DNA of 64,000 bases from an uncultured Paracoccaceae bacterium. GTDB lineage: Bacteria > Pseudomonadota > Alphaproteobacteria > Rhodobacterales > Rhodobacteraceae. The stretch lies in contig CALKOT010000001.1 in NCBI GenBank assembly GCA_938092015.1, forward strand, positions 1 to 64,000. Direction: 5' to 3'. Shown in pieces: positions 54,799-63,037 of this stretch. Below the pieces are notes generated by a model that had not been told where the DNA came from, did not search any database, and worked only from the letters and a program-made list of their open reading frames with translations. How positions within the stretch are numbered: position 1 is the first letter of the stretch; each line of letters opens with the position of its first letter. The translations under genes and the position numbers were made by a program.

Positions 54799-54907
54799 TT
54801 ATCACCCTGTTGGTCCGCGTCTAAGGCGCGTTTTCAAAACTGAACAACAGATACAGACAGGTCGCAAGGGCCATCTTTCCCCAGACGATCAAACCTTAGC
54901 GGATTGC

Positions 54908-55642
54908 TTACGCATCCTGATCCATTTTGGACGCAAGACGATCAACAATCGTGTGCAGGATCACCGCCATAATCGCGAGCACGATCAACGCGGCAAACAT
55001 CAGGTCGATCTTGGCTCGACCATTGGCGAGCAGCATAAGATACCCCAATCCTTGGCTTGCGCCGACCCATTCACCGATCACTGCCCCGATTGGGGCGTAA
55101 ACTGCGGCCAATCGCAGACCTGAACCAAGTGAGGGGAGGGCGGCGGGAATACGGATGCGCAGCATCGTGCTGACGGATGATGCGCCCATGATTCGGGCCT
55201 GATCAAGAAATCCCTGCGGCGTTCGCATCAGGCCATCGAAAAATGCAGATGTGACCGGGAAATAGATGATCAGGACCGCCATTGCGACCTTTGACCAAAG
55301 GCCATAGCCCAGCCACAGAGTCAGGATTGGCGCCAATGCGAAAACCGGCACAGCCTGACTGAAAACCAATATCGGTCGTACGACCGCGCGGGCGGAAGGT
55401 GAAATCGCCAATTGGATGGCCGTCGCCATGCCAAGGAAGGCGCCGATCGCTATGCCAATCAGAACCTCGCTCAATGTGACCAGCGAATGTTCTGCGATGA
55501 TGGCGCGTGATTTCCACATCGCAGTCGCCACGCGCATCGGGGACGGCAGAATGAAATGTGGCAAGCCGGTCGCCCAGACGATGATCTGCCAAATGGCGAT
55601 GCCCAAAAACGCCGCCAGCCCGATGTTCCGCCAGCCCTTCAT
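54908..55642 (-). CDS. thiX: ABC transporter permease for thiamine pyrimidine precursor (ThiX-like)
   Basis: A 244-residue permease of the NitT/TauT type with about six membrane segments: 8-25, 57-80, 92-110, 115-135, 175-195 and 212-233. 'HFILPSPMRVATAMWKS' near the start and the coupling loop 'IMGASSVSTMLRIRIPAAL' are typical. It ends the thi operon and overlaps thiZ by 4 bp. With thiZ and thiY it would import hydroxymethylpyrimidine or its formylamino precursor. The assignment to thiamine rests on the operon and riboswitch. Confidence 0.85.
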   Translation of the reverse strand: MKGWRNIGLAAFLGIAIWQIIVWATGLPHFILPSPMRVATAMWKSRAIIAEHSLVTLSEVLIGIAIGAFLGMATAIQLAISPSARAVVRPILVFSQAVPVFALAPILTLWLGYGLWSKVAMAVLIIYFPVTSAFFDGLMRTPQGFLDQARIMGASSVSTMLRIRIPAALPSLGSGLRLAAVYAPIGAVIGEWVGASQGLGYLMLLANGRAKIDLMFAALIVLAIMAVILHTIVDRLASKMDQDA

Positions 55643-56364
55643 GCCCGGCCCAGCAAACGCCGGTGCAAGCGGCCCTGTGCTTGCAGGGTTTCGGGGTCAT
55701 CGAAATCGCGAATTGGTGGTGCGGGCGGCGTGTCAGCCTCTTCCAGCCCCGCGCTGGTCATCACATAGATGCGATGGCCCATCCGCGCCGCCTCTGCCGG
55801 GTCGTGTGTTACCAAGAGGACCGTGCGCCCTGCCAGAAGCTCCGCCGCCAGTTCCTGCATTTCAGCGCGGGTGCGGGCGTCGAGGGCTGAAAAGGGCTCG
55901 TCCAGCAGGATAAGCGGCCGATCCTCCATCAATGTGCGGGCAAGCGCGATGCGTTGGCGTTCGCCGCCGGACAGGGCCGATGGTTTTTTCTGAGCGTGAT
56001 CTGAAAGGCCAACCCGGTTGATCAGCGCCATCGCCCGGTCTTCGTCGGGTTTTTCGCCGCGAAGACGCGCGCCGAGCGTGACATTGTCCAACGCTGTCGC
56101 CCACGGAAAAAGAAGGTCTGATTGCGCCATATAAGCGATACGGTTTTCGATGGCGACGCCGTCACTGGCGGCGATACCACCACTAAAGACAGCGCCAGTT
56201 TCCAATCCAGCGATCAGGCGGAGGACAGTGGATTTCCCCACGCCAGATGCGCCCAGCAAACAGGTCCAATCCCCCGGCGCTACGTCCAGCCTCAAACCGG
56301 AAAACAGCGAACGTGCGCCGATATCCGCCTTGCCGGAAAGCGTTACGCCGGGCGCAGAGGTCAT
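55639..56364 (-). CDS. thiZ: ABC transporter ATP-binding protein for thiamine pyrimidine precursor (ThiZ-like)
   Basis: A 241-residue ATPase of the NitT/TauT family. Walker A is 'LLGASGVGKSTVLRLIAGLE', Q-loop 'YMAQSDLLFPWATA', signature 'ALSGGERQRIALARTL', Walker B 'LILLDEPFSALDARTRAE' and H-loop 'LVTHDPAEAARMGHR'. It overlaps both its neighbours by 4 bp (tenA upstream, thiX downstream), pointing to translational coupling. It drives import of the ligand of ThiY. Confidence 0.87.
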   Translation of the reverse strand: MTSAPGVTLSGKADIGARSLFSGLRLDVAPGDWTCLLGASGVGKSTVLRLIAGLETGAVFSGGIAASDGVAIENRIAYMAQSDLLFPWATALDNVTLGARLRGEKPDEDRAMALINRVGLSDHAQKKPSALSGGERQRIALARTLMEDRPLILLDEPFSALDARTRAEMQELAAELLAGRTVLLVTHDPAEAARMGHRIYVMTSAGLEEADTPPAPPIRDFDDPETLQAQGRLHRRLLGRA

Positions 56365-57041
56365 GCGCCCCTAAGCCCCATGTCCCAGAACCCAACTTCA
56401 AGCCGCGTTGCGCTTTCGAACTTGTGGGTCAGCGACGCCCAGCGGGGGGAAGCCTCAAAATCTGGTCCGATCCGCCGGGCCATCGCGGCATCGATCATGT
56501 CGCCAACGGTGCGGCACATGCTTTGATAATCCTCAGACCCGTATGTGCCGATCCAGTCTTTGTAATCTTCCGACGTTTTTTCGGCCGCCAACCGCGCGCC
56601 GATCTCGCCGTACCCCATGACACAGGGCATCAGGGCCGCCATCAGGTCGAGGAAATCACCGGAATAGCCCGCCTCTAGCACATAGCGGGTGTAGGCCATG
56701 TTTTCACGTTCTTCGACGGCGGTGAAAAGCTGGTCTTCAGAAATGCCCGCCTCGGCGCAGATGCCAACGTGAAGCTGCATTTCCTCGTTTACCAAGGCAT
56801 TTACCGTGCCCGCTGCGATCTTCATCTCTTCCAGCGTTTCAGCTTTTGCGATGGCCAGCGCCCAGGCGCGAGAGAAGTGAACGAGGAAGACATAGTCCTG
56901 CACCAGATAATGCAGGAATGAGGTGCGTGGCAGTGTCCCTATCCGCAGGCCCTCGACAAACTCATGGCGCGTATACTGCGCCCAAGGGTCTGCGGCGGCT
57001 TCCCGCCACAGACCAAAGGCTTTGCCGTAGTCGGGCGTCAT
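56361..57041 (-). CDS. tenA: Thiaminase II / aminopyrimidine aminohydrolase (TenA)
   Basis: A 226-residue all-helical TenA. The nucleophile Cys is in 'LMPCVMGYGEIGARL' near residue 140, and the conserved Glu in 'ATRLEVGFWDMGLR' at the end. 'FLHYLVQDYVFLVHFSRAW' and 'ENMAYTRYVLEAG' hold the pyrimidine-binding residues. TenA converts aminopyrimidine breakdown products of thiamine into hydroxymethylpyrimidine. Placement between thiY and thiZ fits a salvage route: import of the degraded pyrimidine followed by its hydrolysis. Confidence 0.92.
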   Translation of the reverse strand: MTPDYGKAFGLWREAAADPWAQYTRHEFVEGLRIGTLPRTSFLHYLVQDYVFLVHFSRAWALAIAKAETLEEMKIAAGTVNALVNEEMQLHVGICAEAGISEDQLFTAVEERENMAYTRYVLEAGYSGDFLDLMAALMPCVMGYGEIGARLAAEKTSEDYKDWIGTYGSEDYQSMCRTVGDMIDAAMARRIGPDFEASPRWASLTHKFESATRLEVGFWDMGLRGA

Positions 57042-57973
57042 TGTGCGGTCACATCCACGACGATTTTCGACACGGGCGTGATCGATGGCGTCAGGCCAGC
57101 TTCATTCAGAAACGCCTCAAACCGCACATAGCGGCCAGCGTCCACCGCAGCGGGACGGAGGGCGAAGCGAGGCAGAGTATCGACCCAGGCTTTGGCGTTC
57201 AATTCATCCTGCAACTCGGACGAAGTACCTGCGAAAATCTCCCAGCTTTCTTCGGGATTGTTGATGATGAATTGCGTCGCCAATTCGGTCGCGCCAAGGA
57301 AGCGCTTAACCATGTCGGCATCCATTGTGTTGGGGTTTGAGACGTAGATCAGCTCATCGTATGAAGGCAGACCTTCTTCCTCGACAAAGAAGCAGCGACC
57401 GTCAACGCCATCGATTTCCATCTGGTTCAGTTCGAAGTTGCGGAACGCGCCGATAACGGCATCGACCTGCTTGGACATGAGAGACGGGCTGAGCGACCAG
57501 TTCACGTTGACCAGTTCGATGTCATCCATCGTCAGGCCATGCGGGGCGAGCATGGCGCCAAGGACAGCCTCTTCCACACCAGCGACGGAAAACCCAACCT
57601 TCTTGTCTTTGAGGTCGGCGATGGATTTGATCGGGCCATCCTCCAGCACCAGCAGGCAATTAAGCGGCGTGGCGACCAGCGTTCCGGTGCGGATCAGGGG
57701 CAGGCCTTCATGGATCTGAAGGTGTAGCTGCGGCTGATAGGAAATCGCCATTTCAGCTTTGCCTGCGGCGACCAGTTTTGGCGGATCGGCGGGGTCGGCA
57801 GGGGCGATGACCTCAACCTCAAGGCCCGCATCAGCGAAGTAGCCTTTTTCCTCGGCGATGATAATCGGGCCGTGGTCGGGGTTCACGAACCAGTCGAGGA
57901 TCAGGGTCATCTTGTCAGCGGCGAAAGCCGGGCTGGCGAGCAGGGCGACCAGCGCTGCGGCGGCGAATTTCAT
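57038..57973 (-). CDS. thiY: Substrate-binding protein for thiamine pyrimidine precursor (ThiY-like)
   Basis: A 311-residue NMT1/THI5-like periplasmic protein. ATG 57973 is chosen over 58000 because GGAGAG lies 5 bp before it and the signal peptide then starts correctly ('MKFAAAALVALLASPAFAAD', cleaved after AFA). Mature motifs are 'LDWFVNPDHGPIIIAEEKGY' and 'LEVEVIAPADPADPPKLVAA', as in ThiY/THI5 pyrimidine-binding proteins. It overlaps tenA by 4 bp. It should bind N-formyl-aminomethyl-pyrimidine or hydroxymethylpyrimidine. Confidence 0.9.
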   Translation of the reverse strand: MKFAAAALVALLASPAFAADKMTLILDWFVNPDHGPIIIAEEKGYFADAGLEVEVIAPADPADPPKLVAAGKAEMAISYQPQLHLQIHEGLPLIRTGTLVATPLNCLLVLEDGPIKSIADLKDKKVGFSVAGVEEAVLGAMLAPHGLTMDDIELVNVNWSLSPSLMSKQVDAVIGAFRNFELNQMEIDGVDGRCFFVEEEGLPSYDELIYVSNPNTMDADMVKRFLGATELATQFIINNPEESWEIFAGTSSELQDELNAKAWVDTLPRFALRPAAVDAGRYVRFEAFLNEAGLTPSITPVSKIVVDVTAQ

Positions 57974-57986
57974 GAGTCTCTCCATT

Positions 57987-58958
57987 TTAGTCATTTCCAA
58001 AGGCGACGAGCACGATCTCGCCGTCCCAGTGTTTCGATAGATTGTCGGCAGCCCGCCAGGCGCGCAGGCCCGAACGGCAGGCCATTACGGCGCGCTGGCC
58101 GGGATCGGGGCGCAGGCCGGTTTCGGTGAAATTAGCGGCGGTGAAGCGCTGCGCATGGGTGGCGGCGGGGGTTGGCGCTTCGGTTTCGGGGCGCATCTCG
58201 GCGACGAAGTCCTGCTCGGTAATGTCTTCGGGCGTGATGAAGGAGAAGGCAGCTTTAGGTTCTTCCGCATTGTCAAAGCGAAAGCCGCCGAATGTGAAGG
58301 TCTGGGCGTCGTATGTGACGAGCTGGCCCAATGGTGAAGGCGCGAGGCCCAATAATACGTTGATCGCCATTTGCGCCTGTAACGCGCCAACCGCACCGAC
58401 CACAGGGCCAAGAACACCGGCCGTCGCACAGTTTTGCACATTGTTGGGCATGTCGGGGAAGACCGCGCGCAGGCTGGGCGCGCCGCCACAAAACCCGCCG
58501 ACATAGCCCGACATCTGCAGGGCTGATGCGCTGATTAGCGGTTTTCTGAGACGCAGGCAGGTATCTGACAGCGTGTAGCTGACCGCGAAACTGTCAGCGC
58601 AATCCAGCACGATGTTTGCGCCCTTCACCATCATTTCAGCATTCGCCGGATCGAGGCCCTGAGCAATGGGATAAACGCTGATCTCTGGGTTCAGGCGCCG
58701 TGCGAACTGGGCGGCGGCTTCGGCCTTTTCCTGCCCAATGTCGTCCATCGTGAAAAGCGTCTGACGGTGCAGATTGGTCTCGTCCACCAGATCGTCATCG
58801 ACAATTGTCATGCGCCCGACGCCAGCGCCTGCCAAATACTGGATCACTGGCGCGCCCAGCCCGCCCGCACCGATCACCAGTGCATGGGCGTCTGAAAGGC
58901 GCTTTTGCCCCTCTTCCCCCACTTCTGGCAGGATGATCTGGCGGGAATAGCGGTTCAT
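57987..58958 (-). CDS. thiF: ThiF/MoeB-family sulfur-carrier adenylyltransferase with short rhodanese-like tail
   Basis: About 323 residues from ATG 58958, which overlaps the thiE stop (ATGA). The E1-like domain has 'ALVIGAGGLGAPVIQYLAGA' and 'IVDDDLVDETNLHRQTLF'. The nucleotide Asp is in 'IVLDCADSFAVSY', followed by 'QNCATAGVLGPVVGAVGAL'. The usual CxxC zinc pairs of MoeB/ThiF are not evident. The last 80 residues include 'AVMACRSGLRAWRAADNL', a rhodanese-like Cys loop in a shortened domain. It would adenylate the C-terminal Gly of ThiS for sulfur transfer. Binding to another carrier is possible but unlikely in this operon. Confidence 0.87.
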   Translation of the reverse strand: MNRYSRQIILPEVGEEGQKRLSDAHALVIGAGGLGAPVIQYLAGAGVGRMTIVDDDLVDETNLHRQTLFTMDDIGQEKAEAAAQFARRLNPEISVYPIAQGLDPANAEMMVKGANIVLDCADSFAVSYTLSDTCLRLRKPLISASALQMSGYVGGFCGGAPSLRAVFPDMPNNVQNCATAGVLGPVVGAVGALQAQMAINVLLGLAPSPLGQLVTYDAQTFTFGGFRFDNAEEPKAAFSFITPEDITEQDFVAEMRPETEAPTPAATHAQRFTAANFTETGLRPDPGQRAVMACRSGLRAWRAADNLSKHWDGEIVLVAFGND

Positions 58959-59551
58959 CCCGTCGCCTCCATCCACGCGCGCATCCGGGCCTCGGGGTCT
59001 TTGTTCAGCGTAATGTCGGTGACAGCTGAGACGATGTCGGCCCCTGCCTCCAGCGCGCCCGGTGCGCGCTCAACCGTCATGCCGCCGATGGCGCACAGCG
59101 GGGTGTCGCCAACGCGTGCCTTCCATTCGGTGACTTTGTCGAGGCCCTGTTCGGTCCATTTCATCTTCTTCAGGATGGTCGGGTACACCGGACCCAGCGC
59201 GATATAGGCGGGGTCGAATGACAAGCCGCGCTCAAGTTCCTCATCATCATGGGTGCTGACGCCTAACCGCAGACCAGCGCGTTGAATGGCGGGCATGTCG
59301 GCATCATCCAGATCCTCTTGCCCAAGGTGGATGAAATCAATTCCCTCGTCGATTGCGATCTGCCAATAATCATTCACTACTAGCGTTGAACCTGCTTTCC
59401 TGCAAAAATCACGGGCCGCGATGATTTCGGCGCGGGTGTGATCTTCGCTGAGGTCTTTGGACCGTAACTGCACCAGTTTGACGCCCAGCGGCAAGGCGCG
59501 GGCGATCCAGCTGGCGCTGTCAAAGATCGGGTAGAAACGCGGCAGCATCAC
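58955..59551 (-). CDS. thiE: Thiamine-phosphate synthase
   Basis: A 198-residue TIM-barrel enzyme. '[20 protein letters not shown]' holds the QLR(x)K pyrophosphate site near residue 29, '[20 protein letters not shown]' follows, '[11 protein letters not shown]' and '[14 protein letters not shown]' carry metal and substrate residues, and '[14 protein letters not shown]' closes the site. It joins hydroxymethylpyrimidine diphosphate with thiazole phosphate. It overlaps thiG by 4 bp at its start. It is slightly short compared with other ThiE, but all motifs are present. Confidence 0.92.
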   Translation of the reverse strand: MMLPRFYPIFDSASWIARALPLGVKLVQLRSKDLSEDHTRAEIIAARDFCRKAGSTLVVNDYWQIAIDEGIDFIHLGQEDLDDADMPAIQRAGLRLGVSTHDDEELERGLSFDPAYIALGPVYPTILKKMKWTEQGLDKVTEWKARVGDTPLCAIGGMTVERAPGALEAGADIVSAVTDITLNKDPEARMRAWMEATG

Positions 59552-60321
59552 AGGAACGCCTTTCCGATCACGGGGGTTGAAGGGGCGGCCATATCGCGAG
59601 GCTCCATCGGATCTGCTTCATTCGCCAGTCGGCCCGCTTCGATCGCCAGAGCGAAGGCTGCGGCCGTGGCCACGGGATCGCCTGCTTTCGCCACGGCGGT
59701 GTTCAGCAGCACGGCGTCAAACCCCATCTCCATTGCCTTGCATGCGTGGCTTGGCACGCCAAGACCGGCATCGACGACCAGAGGGATGTCAGGGAAATGG
59801 GCGCGAAGGGTGCGAAGGCCGTATTCGTTGTTCAGACCAAGACCCGATCCAATGGGTGACCCCCACGGCATCAGCACCTCACAACCCGCATTCACCAGCC
59901 GGTTCGCGACAGTTAGATCCTCGGTGCAGTAAGGGAAGACATTGAAACCCAGTTTTGTCAGTTCCTCAGCCGCGACGACGAGCGCAAAAACGTCTGGCTG
60001 CAAAGTGTCTTCGTGGCCGATGACTTCCAGCTTGATCCAGTTAGTTTCAAACACCTCACGGGCCATCTGAGCTGTCGTGACGGCCTCTTTAACCGTGTGG
60101 CAGCCTGCCGTGTTGGGCAGAACACGGACCTTGAGGTCCTGGATCAGCCGCCAGAAATCCTGACCGGAACCATCCGCACCACCTTCGCGCCGCAGCGAAA
60201 CGGTTGCGACGGCGGCGCCGGATGTTTCAAACGCTTCAGCCAGAATAGCGGGTGAGGGGTATTGCGCTGTGCCCAGCATTAGCGCGTTTTCCAGTTCAAC
60301 CCCGTAGAACGATCTGGCCAT
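59548..60321 (-). CDS. thiG: Thiazole synthase
   Basis: A 257-residue TIM-barrel ThiG. The Lys that forms a Schiff base with deoxyxylulose-5-phosphate is in '[17 protein letters not shown]' near residue 98. '[18 protein letters not shown]' is the N-terminal signature and '[17 protein letters not shown]' and '[19 protein letters not shown]' bind phosphate. It assembles the thiazole ring from DXP, dehydroglycine and ThiS-thiocarboxylate. It starts immediately after the thiS stop. Confidence 0.96.
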   Translation of the reverse strand: MARSFYGVELENALMLGTAQYPSPAILAEAFETSGAAVATVSLRREGGADGSGQDFWRLIQDLKVRVLPNTAGCHTVKEAVTTAQMAREVFETNWIKLEVIGHEDTLQPDVFALVVAAEELTKLGFNVFPYCTEDLTVANRLVNAGCEVLMPWGSPIGSGLGLNNEYGLRTLRAHFPDIPLVVDAGLGVPSHACKAMEMGFDAVLLNTAVAKAGDPVATAAAFALAIEAGRLANEADPMEPRDMAAPSTPVIGKAFL

Positions 60322-60516
60322 TCAGCCCCCCTGCTTCGGCGCGACAACCTCAACGCGGTCACCATCTTTTAGGACGTAAGCCGCGCGCTGAGTTTTGGCG
60401 ACGAACGCCTCGTTCACAGCCGTTGCGATCTTGCCGTCATAGCCTAATTCTTCCAGCGCATCGGCCAGCATCGGGCCACGCACATCGTGGGCTTTGCCGT
60501 TGATATCAATCTTCAT
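60322..60516 (-). CDS. thiS: Sulfur carrier protein ThiS
   Basis: A 64-residue ubiquitin-fold protein ending in Gly-Gly ('VVAPKQGG'), the residue pair needed for adenylation and thiocarboxylate formation. Features of the family are 'MKIDINGKAHDV' at the start, 'LGYDGKIATAVNEAFVAKTQ' in the middle and 'LKDGDRVEVVAP' at the end. It overlaps thiO by 11 bp and is followed directly by thiG, its partner. Confidence 0.95.
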   Translation of the reverse strand: MKIDINGKAHDVRGPMLADALEELGYDGKIATAVNEAFVAKTQRAAYVLKDGDRVEVVAPKQGG

Positions 60517-61480
60517 CCATCACCTCCGGGCGCAGACCGTCGAATAGATAGTCCGCTGTCATTCGCGCCACTGAGGGCGCCAGCAAATAGCCGTGCCGGA
60601 ACAGGCCGTTTGCGTAGATCGTGTCTTCCCGCCGCCTGATATGGGGCAGGTTGTCGGGGAACGCCGGGCGGGCGTCGACGCCAATCTCAAGCACTTCCGC
60701 CTCACCAAAAGCAGGGTGGAGGGCGTAGGCGGCGTTCAACAGCTCCATCATCGAACGAGCGGTGACGCGCGTGCGCTCTGACGCTTCGATCATTGTGGCG
60801 CCCAGCATGTAGACGCCGTCGCCACGCGGCACGATGTAGAGGGGGAAACGGGGATGGAGTAGGCGGACAGGCCGCGTCAGCGTCACATCTGGGCAGCGCA
60901 GGATCAGCATTTCGCCTTTGACGCCGCGCAGATCCGTTAGGGCGTCGCGGGCGGCTAAACCCCGGCAGTCGATGTTTTGGGCTGACGGCGAAGGCGCCTC
61001 GGTTGAGATATCGACGCCCTTCGCAGCAAGTCCGTTTCGCAGTGAAACGACGGCGTCGCGCGGCGACAGGTGCGCTTCGCTTTCGAAGTAAAGTGCACCC
61101 GCGGTTCGATCTGTCAGATCAGGCTCTAACGCTGCAACCTCAGCGCCGTTCAGTTCTGCGAACCCTTCGGTCCGGCGGGCAAAGCGTTTCAACTCTCCCT
61201 TGTCCCGGCCGAGCGCCACCACGAGTGAGCCGTTGCGTGTAACGCCGCCGGCGTGGCGGTCCCACCAATCAGCGGCCTCAGCCCCAAGTCGCACAACGGG
61301 TTCTTCAGCGCTTTCCCTCTCACAATAGGGCGCGAGCATCCCGCCTGCCCACCAGGAACAGCCATGCGCGCCTGGTCCGCCAGCGGGGTCGTGCAGGCGC
61401 ACTGAACCGCCGCGCGCGACTATCTCTGTCGCGATGGCCAGGCCACAGACGCCGGCGCCCAGGATGGTGACGTCAACCAT
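60506..61480 (-). CDS. thiO: Glycine oxidase ThiO
   Basis: A 324-residue FAD-dependent amine oxidase (DAO family). It starts 'MVDVTILGAGVCGLAIATEI' with the dinucleotide motif, has 'CSWWAGGMLAPYCERESAEE', 'YIVPRGDGVYMLGATMIEAS', and ends with 'GLFRHGYLLAPSVARMTADY', all ThiO features. It oxidises glycine to the imine that is used for the thiazole ring under aerobic conditions, in place of ThiH. It overlaps thiD by 8 bp and thiS by 11 bp. Confidence 0.92.
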   Translation of the reverse strand: MVDVTILGAGVCGLAIATEIVARGGSVRLHDPAGGPGAHGCSWWAGGMLAPYCERESAEEPVVRLGAEAADWWDRHAGGVTRNGSLVVALGRDKGELKRFARRTEGFAELNGAEVAALEPDLTDRTAGALYFESEAHLSPRDAVVSLRNGLAAKGVDISTEAPSPSAQNIDCRGLAARDALTDLRGVKGEMLILRCPDVTLTRPVRLLHPRFPLYIVPRGDGVYMLGATMIEASERTRVTARSMMELLNAAYALHPAFGEAEVLEIGVDARPAFPDNLPHIRRREDTIYANGLFRHGYLLAPSVARMTADYLFDGLRPEVMDED

Positions 61481-62306
61481 TCGGACCCCAGAACTGGTGG
61501 AAATGGTGGACCGGGCCGTGGCCTGAGCCGATGGTCAGGTCATCTGCTGCGAGAATAGCGGCTGCGAGGTAGGCGTGGGCCTCTGCAACGGCGGCGCTGA
61601 CATCCAACCCTTTCGCCAGCCCAGAAGCGATTGAGGATGACAGGGTGCATCCCGTGCCATGTGTGTTCTTTGTCGCTACCCGTTTCGCAGAGAAACGCTC
61701 AACGCCAGTTTCTGAGACAAGATGGTCATGACAAATTGCTCCAGACGCATGGCCGCCCTTCATCAGAACAGCGTAAGGCCCTAGCGCAAGCAGCGCCTGG
61801 CCCTGTTCAACCAGGGCATCGTCATCGTCAGTCGCGTTTGTACTTAACAGCCGAGCCGCCTCAGGCAGGTTCGGCGTCAGGACCGTCGCGCGGGGCAGTA
61901 AGCGTTCAACCAGCGCCCCGACAGCGTCATCCTGCAACAGCGCGTCGCCAGACTTGGCGACCATGACGGGGTCCAAAACGATGGGGCCGTCAAAGCCTTT
62001 CATGCTGTCGGCGACGGTATCGATGATCTCTGGCGTCGCGAGCATCCCGATTTTGATTGCGCCGACATTCAAGTCGGAAAGAACCGCTTCAATCTGGGCC
62101 GCAATGACGGGAAGCGAGACACCCTCAACCGCTGTGACGGCCTGTGTGTTCTGGGCGGTGATCGCTGTGATCACGCTGGCGCCATAGACGCCCAGTGCGG
62201 AAAACACTTTCAGATCGGCCTGAATACCCGCACCACCGCCGGAATCCGATCCTGCGATAGTCAGGGCTATCGGGGTCTGGGCGATAGGCGTCACGCGCGT
62301 CTCCAT
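61473..62306 (-). CDS. thiD: Hydroxymethylpyrimidine/phosphomethylpyrimidine kinase
   Basis: A 277-residue ribokinase-fold ThiD. 'IALTIAGSDSGGGAGIQADL' is the substrate-binding start and 'VLDPVMVAKSGDALL' and 'TPNLPEAARLL' are typical. 'NTHGTGCTLSSSIASGLAKG' holds the anion hole and catalytic Asp/Cys-type region. The ATG at 62306 has a weak ribosome site, and GTG 62294 with GGAG upstream is an alternative start. It phosphorylates HMP twice. It is the first gene after the TPP riboswitch, so its expression should fall when TPP is plentiful. No thiC is present in the window. Confidence 0.94.
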   Translation of the reverse strand: METRVTPIAQTPIALTIAGSDSGGGAGIQADLKVFSALGVYGASVITAITAQNTQAVTAVEGVSLPVIAAQIEAVLSDLNVGAIKIGMLATPEIIDTVADSMKGFDGPIVLDPVMVAKSGDALLQDDAVGALVERLLPRATVLTPNLPEAARLLSTNATDDDDALVEQGQALLALGPYAVLMKGGHASGAICHDHLVSETGVERFSAKRVATKNTHGTGCTLSSSIASGLAKGLDVSAAVAEAHAYLAAAILAADDLTIGSGHGPVHHFHQFWGPNG

Positions 62307-62345
62307 CCAAGAGGGTCGCGTGCGTTAAGAAGGGGAGGTCGAGGT

Positions 62346-62430
62346 GCCCGTTTCCTACGCCGGCGTGACCCGGATCAGGTTCGATGAGTCGGCTCTTAAC
62401 CTCTCAGCCCGGACGGGCCCCCCAACGGTG
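62346..62430 (-). promoter_or_regulatory. TPP riboswitch (THI element) of the thi operon
   Basis: On the minus strand the conserved blocks occur in order: GGGGGGCCC...GGGCTGAGAGG, then CGAACCTGATCCGGGT and CGCCGGCGTAGGAAACGG. CCGTT near the 5' end pairs with AACGG near the 3' end to close P1. It lies 40 bp before thiD. Binding of thiamine pyrophosphate normally hides the ribosome site or promotes termination. Confidence 0.93.
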
Positions 62431-62723
62431 CTTAAGAGAATAGCGGGTGGCGGCGCGGAACTCAAGTTGTGTTGTTCCGGCGAGTGATCAGATGTGTGCA
62501 GCTGGGCGGCGTTTCACGCGTGAAACCATGCCTAAGTCATTGATAATATGCGGTATTGAAAACTTACCATATTTGGGACTGCAAGTTTCACGGTCAATTG
62601 CGTGGCGACGTGTGACTGGTGGGCGGCAAAACAACGCTCTTCGCCATTGGGTGGGAATGTCTCAGTTCGCAGCATTGCAAGCTTGGATTGACTTTGTACC
62701 TTTAAATCGCGATATTTCGATAT
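62431..62723. other. Intergenic region between thi riboswitch and ArsR-like gene
   Basis: This stretch of about 290 bp holds the promoter region of the thi operon, the palindrome at 62511 and a possible promoter for the plus-strand regulator (TTGACT at 62688-62693, then AT-rich sequence). A dyad-like AT stretch at 62709-62726 (cgatatttcgatatatgg) could be an operator of the regulator. No gene is evident. Confidence 0.4.
62511..62526. repeat. 16-bp perfect palindrome, copy 3 of the TTTCAC-NN-GTGAAA family
   Basis: GTTTCACGCGTGAAAC differs from copy 1 only in the central dinucleotide (GC for AT). It also fits the repABC-plasmid parS consensus GTT-N4-GC-N4-AAC exactly, although the chromosomal-type genes around it argue against a plasmid. 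Confidence 0.7.
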
Positions 62724-63032
62724 ATGGATATTGAAAAGTCGATTGCCGCTCTGAACAACCCCCTACGCCGGAGAATTCTGGAATGGCTTAAGGACCGTTC
62801 TAACTTTCCACCAGCTCTGCCAGAGCACACCGATTTGGAGGGGGTTTGTGTGGCGTACATTCAGGAAAAAGCCCAAGTGTCCCAATCCACGATTTCAGCT
62901 TACATGAGTAAGCTAAAGGATGCTGGTTTTGTGGTGGCTGAACGTCATGGGCAATGGACTTTTTACCGCCGTGATGAAGCGAAGATCCAAGCGTTTCTTG
63001 CAGTGGTTCAGAATGAGCTTCTGAAACCGTAA
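62724..63032 (+). CDS. ArsR-like winged helix regulator
   Basis: A 102-residue protein. 'DIEKSIAALNNPLRRRILEW' is the typical ArsR-type first helix pair, 'YIQEKAQVSQSTISAYMSKL' the recognition helix-turn-helix, and 'GFVVAERHGQWTFYRRDEA' the wing. Metal-binding Cys of classical ArsR is absent (only one Cys near residue 42), so it probably senses another signal. The Old Yellow Enzyme gene begins 6 bp after its stop, as in many Rhodobacterales pairs of such regulators and OYE-type reductases, so it probably controls that gene. Confidence 0.85.
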   Translation: MDIEKSIAALNNPLRRRILEWLKDRSNFPPALPEHTDLEGVCVAYIQEKAQVSQSTISAYMSKLKDAGFVVAERHGQWTFYRRDEAKIQAFLAVVQNELLKP

Positions 63033-63037
63033 GGCTG

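Noticed and set aside
61034..61048. GTTTCGCAGTGAAAC, similar to the TTTCAC palindromes
   Set aside because: It lies inside thiO, has an odd centre and only 6 of 7 matching arm bases, so it is probably chance coding sequence.
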